Positions 58,486 through 64,000 of a DNA stretch of 64,000 nt are shown piece by piece. Numbering within the stretch: the first letter of the stretch is position 1; each line of letters begins with the position of its first letter. Origin of the DNA: Vibrio genomosp. F10 str. ZF-129 (GTDB taxonomy: Bacteria > Pseudomonadota > Gammaproteobacteria > Enterobacterales > Vibrionaceae); the NCBI RefSeq assembly GCF_000287055.2, contig NZ_AJYQ02000118.1, positions 1 through 64,000 of the forward strand. Reading direction: 5' to 3'. The notes beneath the pieces were generated by a model. The model was not told where the DNA came from. It saw only the letters and a list, made by a program, of their open reading frames with translations, and ran no database searches. The position numbers were made by a program, and so were the translations under genes.

Positions 58486-58935
58486 CTATGGGTGCTGTAT
58501 CTCGATGGTTTGCAGGTTGAAACCTGCTTGCCGGTAAATTTTATACCTTTCTCGAGCTTGCTGCTTGGCATTTTCCTCGCAAGGAACGAAGTCTACCACC
58601 TCTGAGAACTGCTTCGCAAAGGTTGTATTATTATCCGCCAAATTAATTACGATTTGGCGATTCCATGTGTGCTTTACGTTTGGGTAGCCAATTTCAATAT
58701 TTGTAGCGTACTTAGGCCCTTCACCAACCAGGTTATGCGCCATAAAGTCTTCGGGTTCGGACTGCCAAAAGAGCTCGGCGATGTGTTCGGCATGCTCTTT
58801 GTTGTGGCAGTGCAAATAGACTTTAGCACCTTGCTTGGCAAAATGTTTACTCATAAACAACGCATAATCATCAAACCCTTTTTTCGTCGCTTGAGGGCTA
58901 TCGAGATTGACGATGTAGAAAGTGGCCTTGTTCAT
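58486..58935 (-). CDS. holC: DNA polymerase III chi subunit
   Basis: A 149-aa clamp-loader accessory protein that links the replisome to SSB. MNKATFYIVNLDS, the HNLVGEGPKYATNIEIGYP stretch and the C-terminal DFVPCEENAKQQARERYKIYRQAGFNL match E. coli HolC. I chose the ATG at 58935; a GTG three codons upstream overlaps the GAGA-type site. Between pepA, after a terminator, and valS. Confidence 0.94.
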   Translation of the reverse strand: MNKATFYIVNLDSPQATKKGFDDYALFMSKHFAKQGAKVYLHCHNKEHAEHIAELFWQSEPEDFMAHNLVGEGPKYATNIEIGYPNVKHTWNRQIVINLADNNTTFAKQFSEVVDFVPCEENAKQQARERYKIYRQAGFNLQTIEIQHP

Positions 58936-58986
58936 GGTTCTCACTATGGCTCAATGACTGAGGGATGTTGCTTTTGTCGTGGTGCA

Positions 58987-59012
58987 TAAAAAAGGGCCTC
59001 TCGGCCCTTTTT
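58987..59012 (-). terminator. Terminator between pepA and holC
   Basis: AAAAAGGGCC-TCTC-GGCCCTTTTT is a perfect 10-bp stem right after the pepA stop, usable on either strand. Confidence 0.9.
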
Positions 59013-59017
59013 GACGA

Positions 59018-60526
59018 TTACTCTTCGCCTTCTTGGCCACTTCGATTTAGCAAGAACTGGACAAGCATTGATACTGGGCGGCCAGTTGAGCCTTTTACTG
59101 CTCCTGACTTCCAAGCTGTACCTGCAATATCAAGGTGTGCCCAGTGGTATTTCTTGGCGAACTTTGACAAGAAACAGCCGGCCGTAATCGTTCCCGCAGG
59201 ACGACCACCAATGTTTGCCATATCAGCAAATGGGCTCTTTAGCTGTTCGTGATATTCATCAGCCATCGGCATGCGCCAAGCTCGGTCACTGGCTTGCTCT
59301 GATGCATTCACCAATTCATGAGATAGCGGGTTGTGGTTAGAAAGAACCGCACTGATGTGGTGACCAAGCGCCATCACACAAGCCCCTGTTAATGTTGCAA
59401 CATCAATCACACACTCAGGCTCGAAACGCTCAACGTAGGTAAGAGCATCACATAACACTAAGCGACCCTCTGCATCCGTATTAAGCACTTCAACCGTTTG
59501 GCCTGACATGGTGGTTAAAATATCACCCGGGCGGTACGCGTTACTGCCTGGCATATTTTCACAACCAGCAAGAACAGCGGTCACATTAATCGGTAGATTG
59601 AGCTTAGCCAGTGCTTTCATTGTACCGAATACAGACGCTGCACCACACATGTCGTACTTCATCTCATCCATTGCTTCGCCAGGCTTAAGTGAAATACCGC
59701 CTGAATCAAAGGTCAGCCCTTTACCCACTAATACAATTGGCTTTGCGTCAGGATCAGCATTACCTTTGTATTCCATAATTGACATCATAGATTCGTTTCT
59801 TGAACCACGACCTACGGCTAAGTATGAGTTCATGCCCAGTTTGGCCATTTCTTCTTCGCCAATGATTTTTGTCGTCACAGTTTCATAATCATCGGCAAGA
59901 CGACGCGCTTGAGAGGCTAGGTAAGCTGGGTTAGCAATGTTTGGTGGCATGTTACCAAGATCTTTTGATGCCTTGACACCTGAAGATATCGCGAGACCAT
60001 GAGCAATCGCTTTTTCACCTTGGCTGAGCTCACGGCGTGTTGGTACGTTAAAGACTAACTTGCGAAGTGGGCGGCGCGTTTCAGGCTTATTGCTCTTGAA
60101 CTGGTCAAAGGTATAAAGGCCATCTTTGGTTGCTTCAACCGCCTGACGAACTTTCCAGTAGGTGTCTCGACCTTTGACGTGCAATTCTGTCAGGAAACAT
60201 ACCGCTTCCATAGAACCTGTTTCGTTAAGTGTACTGATGGTTTTTTGGATAATTTCTTTATACTGACGTTCGCCAAGTTCGCGTTCTTTACCACATCCAA
60301 CGAGTAAAACACGCTCTGATAGTACACCGGGTACTTGATGCAATAGCAGCATCTGTCCTGGCTTACCTTCTAGATCACCACGGCGAAGAAGTGAACTGAT
60401 GTAGCCGTCACTGATTTTATCCAGCTGTTCAGCTACTGGAGAAAGGCGTCTTGGTTCAAACACTCCGACAACAATACATGCACTGCGTTGTTTCTCTGGA
60501 CTGCCACTTTTTACATTGAACTCCAT
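59018..60526 (-). CDS. pepA: Leucyl aminopeptidase PepA
   Basis: Hexameric manganese/zinc aminopeptidase of 502 aa (E. coli 503). In E. coli it also serves as DNA-binding protein in Xer recombination and carAB control. Metal ligands are in [29 protein letters not shown] and the signature [10 protein letters not shown]. The start [15 protein letters not shown] is nearly identical to E. coli and has a GGAG site; the longer frame is rejected. Divergent from lptF. Confidence 0.97.
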   Translation of the reverse strand: MEFNVKSGSPEKQRSACIVVGVFEPRRLSPVAEQLDKISDGYISSLLRRGDLEGKPGQMLLLHQVPGVLSERVLLVGCGKERELGERQYKEIIQKTISTLNETGSMEAVCFLTELHVKGRDTYWKVRQAVEATKDGLYTFDQFKSNKPETRRPLRKLVFNVPTRRELSQGEKAIAHGLAISSGVKASKDLGNMPPNIANPAYLASQARRLADDYETVTTKIIGEEEMAKLGMNSYLAVGRGSRNESMMSIMEYKGNADPDAKPIVLVGKGLTFDSGGISLKPGEAMDEMKYDMCGAASVFGTMKALAKLNLPINVTAVLAGCENMPGSNAYRPGDILTTMSGQTVEVLNTDAEGRLVLCDALTYVERFEPECVIDVATLTGACVMALGHHISAVLSNHNPLSHELVNASEQASDRAWRMPMADEYHEQLKSPFADMANIGGRPAGTITAGCFLSKFAKKYHWAHLDIAGTAWKSGAVKGSTGRPVSMLVQFLLNRSGQEGEE

Positions 60527-60717
60527 GCGTACTCCTACATCCTGAAGACAAATCGAACTAAATGTTAGATAATGCAAGCTTACTTGTTGAATCCATACTT
60601 GGAACTACGTTTTAATTAAGCGAACTAACAGTTAGTGAAAATTTTAAAAATAAAAGGTTCATCGGGAAATTATAGTGATTCAACCAAAAAAACAAGTTTT
60701 CTATAGGTACTTTCAGC

Positions 60718-61830
60718 GTGATTATTGTTAGATATTTGATCCGCGAGACACTCAAGAGCCAATTAGCCATCTTTTTTGTGCTCTTTTTAGTGTTTCTAAG
60801 CCAAAAGTTTATCCGTGTACTGGCAGAGGCATCTGACGGTGAAATACCTGCACGTATGATTTTATCCATTGTTAGTCTCAATATGCCTACTATGGGTTTG
60901 CTTATGCTCCCTTTAAGTTTGTTTATCGGGATTTTGCTGACCTTTGGTCGTTTGTACGCGGAAAGTGAAATAACTGTGATGAACGCCACCGGAATTGGCA
61001 ATAAATTTCTGATTCAAGCGGCACTGTATTTGGCATTGATTACGGGTTGTATTGCTGCTTTTAACTCTTTCTGGTTAGCACCATGGAGCCAAGAAAAAGA
61101 AACACAATTAATGGAGCAGCTGGAATCGGAAAATACCGTTGACCTTTTGAAAAAGGGGACTTTCCAACGGACACCCGATGGGTCTTCGGTTGTGTTTATT
61201 GATGATATCCAAGACAAACAGCTCAATAATGTCTTTGTTGCACAGTTACGCCCTAGTGGTACGATTCTACCAAGTGTGATGTTCTCGAATCACGGTGATA
61301 TAAAAGAGACCAATGATGGCCGCCAAGTGATTACCATGTATGAAGGCATCCGTTATGAGGGTATTCCCACTCGCCTTGATTATCGTAATACAGTATTTGA
61401 TGAATACGATGGACTAATTGGCCAGCGAGACGTCAAACCGAAAGGACGCGACTGGGAAGCCAAATCAACGCTGGAATTACTTAAAACGAGTGATATGCGA
61501 GCGCAGGCCGAGCTGCAATGGCGTATTTCTTTAGTGTTATGTATTCCGTTATTGACGATGTTGGTGGTGCCACTTTCTGCGGTCAACCCTCGTCAAGGTC
61601 GCTTTGCGAAAATGGGGCCTGCAATATTAATTTATCTGGCTTATTTCTTATCCATCAGTGCAACTAAGTCAGCGATTGAAGACGGCTCCATTCCTGTTAT
61701 TGTCGGCATGTGGCCAATTAACGCGATGTTACTCCTGGCTGCTATTGGAGCGAATATGATGGACAGTATATTGGTCAGACAATTCAAAGACCGCATTAGA
61801 CAAAAAAAGGTGGCGAAAGCAAGTGTTTAA
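60718..61830 (+). CDS. lptF: LPS export permease LptF
   Basis: A 370-aa inner-membrane subunit of the LptB2FG ABC transporter that extracts LPS. Six helices surround a periplasmic jelly-roll domain (about residues 130-260). The start is GTG at 60718, behind AGGT, because the sequence from it (MIIVRYLIRETLKSQLAI) aligns end-to-end with E. coli LptF. Overlaps lptG by 8 bases. Divergent from pepA across 191 bases, as in E. coli. Confidence 0.96.
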   Translation: MIIVRYLIRETLKSQLAIFFVLFLVFLSQKFIRVLAEASDGEIPARMILSIVSLNMPTMGLLMLPLSLFIGILLTFGRLYAESEITVMNATGIGNKFLIQAALYLALITGCIAAFNSFWLAPWSQEKETQLMEQLESENTVDLLKKGTFQRTPDGSSVVFIDDIQDKQLNNVFVAQLRPSGTILPSVMFSNHGDIKETNDGRQVITMYEGIRYEGIPTRLDYRNTVFDEYDGLIGQRDVKPKGRDWEAKSTLELLKTSDMRAQAELQWRISLVLCIPLLTMLVVPLSAVNPRQGRFAKMGPAILIYLAYFLSISATKSAIEDGSIPVIVGMWPINAMLLLAAIGANMMDSILVRQFKDRIRQKKVAKASV

Positions 61831-62893
61831 GATCTTAGACTTATACATCGGTAAAACGATCATTGCGACGACCTCATTGGTGTTAACCACGTTTGTCGGA
61901 CTGTCTGCCATCATAAAATATGTTGAGCAGTTAAGAAAAGTGGGTAATGGGACCTATGATCTTCTTCAGGCTCTCCTCTTTGTCGTTTTAAGCATTCCCC
62001 GCGACATTGAAATGTTTTTCCCTATGGCCGCGTTATTGGGTGCTCTCATTGGTTTAGGGATGCTAGCCTCAAGTTCTGAACTTGTGGTCATGCAAGCGTC
62101 GGGCTTTTCAAAGCTGAACATTGGTGTGTCCGTCTTGAAAACCGCGATTCCGCTTATGATCATCGTCACGTTGTTAGGGCAGTGGGGCGCCCCTCAAGCG
62201 CAGAAAATGGCGCGAGACCTGCGTGCTTTTGCAACGTCGGGCGGACAGTTATTGTCGGTAAGAACCGGGGTGTGGGCGCGAGATGCTAATGATTTTATTT
62301 TTATTGGTAAGGTCGATGATGATCGATTGTCTTCGCTCAATATGTGGCGATTTGATGATGACAAGCAGCTTGAAACCGTCGTGTACGCTAAGTCAGCGGA
62401 TTACCTACAAGATAATCAGTGGGTAATGCGCGATGTCCAAGTGACCGATATGCGTGATGGAATTGAGTTGTCAAAACAGACGTTGACAGAATATCAGTGG
62501 ACGACTTCTTTGGAACCTGACAAGTTGGCTGTTGTGACCGTTAAACCCGAGGAGCTTTCTTTGACCGGGTTGTTTGATTACGTTGGTTATTTGAATGACT
62601 CTGAGCTTGATTCATCTCGATATGAATTGGCACTATGGCGTAAAGTCACGCAACCTTTTTCTATTGCAGTGATGATGTTGATGGCGCTGTCATTCATTTT
62701 CGGCCCATTGAGAACGGTAACCATGGGAGCAAGGATTCTTTCAGGGGTAGTGGCTGGTTTTACTTTCTACATTTCCAGTGAGTTTTTTGGACCATTAAGT
62801 TTGGTTTATGGGATTCCCCCGGTCTTTGGCGCCGTCGCACCGAGCATAGTATTTCTTTCAATTGCATTGATGCTATTACGCCGAAAACTATAG
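61823..62893 (+). CDS. lptG: LPS export permease LptG
   Basis: A 356-aa partner of LptF (E. coli 360). ILDLYIGKTIIATT, then FPMAALLGALIGLGMLASSSELVVMQASGF and MMLMALSFIFGPLRTVTMGARI match the family. The start is a GTG inside the end of lptF, so translation is coupled and gives the 1:1 ratio needed for the heterodimer. LptD of the same pathway is encoded at 41-43 kb. Confidence 0.96.
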   Translation: MFKILDLYIGKTIIATTSLVLTTFVGLSAIIKYVEQLRKVGNGTYDLLQALLFVVLSIPRDIEMFFPMAALLGALIGLGMLASSSELVVMQASGFSKLNIGVSVLKTAIPLMIIVTLLGQWGAPQAQKMARDLRAFATSGGQLLSVRTGVWARDANDFIFIGKVDDDRLSSLNMWRFDDDKQLETVVYAKSADYLQDNQWVMRDVQVTDMRDGIELSKQTLTEYQWTTSLEPDKLAVVTVKPEELSLTGLFDYVGYLNDSELDSSRYELALWRKVTQPFSIAVMMLMALSFIFGPLRTVTMGARILSGVVAGFTFYISSEFFGPLSLVYGIPPVFGAVAPSIVFLSIALMLLRRKL

Positions 62894-62935
62894 CCTAGAA
62901 ACGACAATGTAGACTGTTCTATAAATCGTCCAGAA

Positions 62936-62969
62936 CCAAAAAAGGAAGCTTAGTCGCTTCCTTTTTTGG
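62936..62969. terminator. Bidirectional terminator lptG / RDD gene
   Basis: AAAAAAGGAAGC pairs perfectly with GCTTCCTTTTTT around a 6-base loop between the convergent genes. Confidence 0.93.
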
Positions 62970-62984
62970 TTTTTAAACGTGTAA

Positions 62985-63461
62985 TTAATTGGCTTTAGGT
63001 AGCACAACAACTTGTGTTTTAGCCCAAATATCTTGGAAAGCACGTTTTTGCGGATCAAATGGCACCGTTAGGTTACCTAACCCAAATGCGGAGGTAGACA
63101 GGCGTATTAGTGCTTGAGTAATACTGATCGCACCACCTTGTTTGTTTTGAACTTGAAGCTTCCAGGCGCGCATTCCTAGTGTTTGACCAGCGCGAGTCCA
63201 GAAAAAAACAAAGAAATAGACCGCAACGGCAACCAAATAAAAAGTATAAATAGGGCTCCAAACGGGGTGCTTACTGAGTAAATCACTAGCATCTGCATAG
63301 GGGGTATAATTCACAGCACCTAGAGCAACGAGAGCTTCTAAGATTGCAACAATCAATCCTCCAGCCATCATCAAAATAGCCATAACAATAAGTGAGTCAT
63401 AAAAAAGAGCACCTAAGCGACGCATTAAACCCGCTGGTGGAAGGGCATTGGTTGTAGTCAT
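62985..63461 (-). CDS. RDD-family membrane protein
   Basis: A 158-aa inner-membrane protein with an RDD domain: PAGLMRRLGALFYDSLIVMAILM carries the first arginine-aspartate pair, followed by a helix near residues 85-105 (YTFYLVAVAVYFFVFFWT) and GQTLGMRAWKLQV. Function of RDD proteins is mostly unknown; some affect ion transport. I start at MTTTNALPP; the frame continues 41 codons upstream without support. The binding site is weak. It stands between lptFG and the tRNA gene. Confidence 0.8.
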   Translation of the reverse strand: MTTTNALPPAGLMRRLGALFYDSLIVMAILMMAGGLIVAILEALVALGAVNYTPYADASDLLSKHPVWSPIYTFYLVAVAVYFFVFFWTRAGQTLGMRAWKLQVQNKQGGAISITQALIRLSTSAFGLGNLTVPFDPQKRAFQDIWAKTQVVVLPKAN

Positions 63462-63651
63462 AATTGATTCGTAAATGTGTAAATATTGCGGAAAGAATAT
63501 AGTGTTGAGACTCTCTAGGGAAGAGAGCAAACGCACACCTTGCTGCTCCATGGTGAAATTATCGTCAAACGAAAAGGTTTTCAAGCTTTTAGGCTTGCGA
63601 AGCCGATGATGTTACGTATAATGCGAAACATCAAAGGGGAAACCCCAAGAT

Positions 63652-63736
63652 GCCGGTATGGTGAAATTGGTATACACGACGGATTCAAAATCCGTTGCCT
63701 TCGGGCGTGGCGGTTCAAGTCCGCCTACCGGTACCA
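63652..63736 (+). tRNA. tRNA-Leu (anticodon CAA)
   Basis: An 85-nt class II tRNA with encoded CCA. Acceptor arm GCCGGTA/TACCGGT with a G-U first pair. Anticodon stem ACGGA/TCCGT closes the loop TTCAAAA, anticodon CAA, reading UUG. The variable arm GCC-TTCG-GGC is long, as in tRNA-Leu, and the T arm is GGCGG-TTCAAGT-CCGCC. Confidence 0.97.
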
Positions 63737-63746
63737 TATTTAAATG

Positions 63747-63778
63747 ACAAAGCCTCGATTCACGTCGGGGCTTTGTTG
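63747..63778 (+). terminator. Terminator after tRNA-Leu
   Basis: ACAAAGCC-CG pairs with CG-GGCTTTGT, ten bases after the tRNA, with a T-rich 3' side. From 63779 to the window end I see no gene, repeat of the tRNA end, or integrase. Confidence 0.75.
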
Positions 63779-64000
63779 TATCTAATGCCATTCAAATCTT
63801 TATGATCCTAGAGGTTTACTGTACCTTTCGATTCACTTCTACGTGCAATGTTTCAATTATCGTCATGTCTCTACGCACAAAACCCCTGCGTTTTCCTTCA
63901 CCTAAAGATGGAAGCTATTTTCTCTAGTGCTTAGCATTGTTAGAGCAGACTCCAGCTTGATTTAGGGGATGGGTACACATGCTTTTGCAAATTCAAACTC

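Noticed and set aside
63540..63743. A 67-codon plus-strand frame covering the tRNA-Leu gene
   Set aside because: It runs through a well-folded tRNA and has no binding site.

Overview
The window looks like core chromosome of a marine gammaproteobacterium of the family Vibrionaceae. The basis is moderate GC, the near-E. coli protein sequences of PepA, IspB, RidA, TalB and LptFG, and several gene blocks in the order familiar from vibrios: TAXI/TRAP-argR-mdh, ispB-rplU-rpmA-obgE, djlA/lptD-surA-pdxA-rsmA-apaG-apaH/folA, argF-pyrBI-ridA, pepA-holC-valS/lptFG. I see no prophage, insertion sequence, CRISPR array, integrase, toxin-antitoxin pair or restriction system. Nearly every gene can be assigned to a known family, and I did not find a large undescribed system.

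Layout. 0.2-8.4 kb: a phosphoglycerate/PEP uptake module. pgtC-pgtB-pgtA (binding protein, sensor kinase, response regulator; minus strand) face the transporter pgtP, which is followed by a pyruvate kinase, so imported phosphoglycerates could be drained to pyruvate. 8.6-18.3 kb: separate accessory genes, namely a chemoreceptor, a YjjU-type patatin phospholipase with internal minisatellites, an OFA-family transporter, a cis/trans fatty-acid isomerase followed by a 59-residue protein, and a secreted GH18 chitinase. 18.5-24.4 kb: a SorC-type sugar-phosphate regulator divergent from transaldolase and transketolase, then an orphan GH2-like jelly-roll protein and a duplicated DUF2061 membrane protein behind a Fur-box-like site. 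24.6-28.9 kb: a TAXI binding protein, fused TRAP permease and universal stress protein operon.

29.2-44.4 kb: housekeeping genes argR/mdh, ispB/rplU-rpmA-obgE, a split ThrE-type exporter, folA, and the minus-strand cell-envelope and RNA-modification operon lptD-surA-pdxA-rsmA-apaG-apaH with djlA divergent. 44.5-47.8 kb: the carbamoyl-phosphate branch point, with argF, then a clear pyrBI attenuator including a 42-codon leader peptide gene (pyrL), pyrB, pyrI and ridA. 47.9-54.6 kb: a PIN-PhoH protein, rapA, rluA and a hydroxyacid dehydrogenase. 54.6-63.5 kb: a small periplasmic binding protein, valS, holC, pepA, lptF-lptG and an RDD membrane protein. A tRNA-Leu(CAA) gene lies near the right end, and the last 220 bases hold nothing I can identify.

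The most useful second-look items are the pyrL attenuator, the PgtA regulator that has lost its sigma-54 contact loop, the two in-frame minisatellites in the patatin gene, the duplicated DUF2061 protein with a Fur-box-like site, the structured rplU leader, and gene-order junctions near 24.5 and 44.45 kb that differ from the V. cholerae and E. coli orders I remember.
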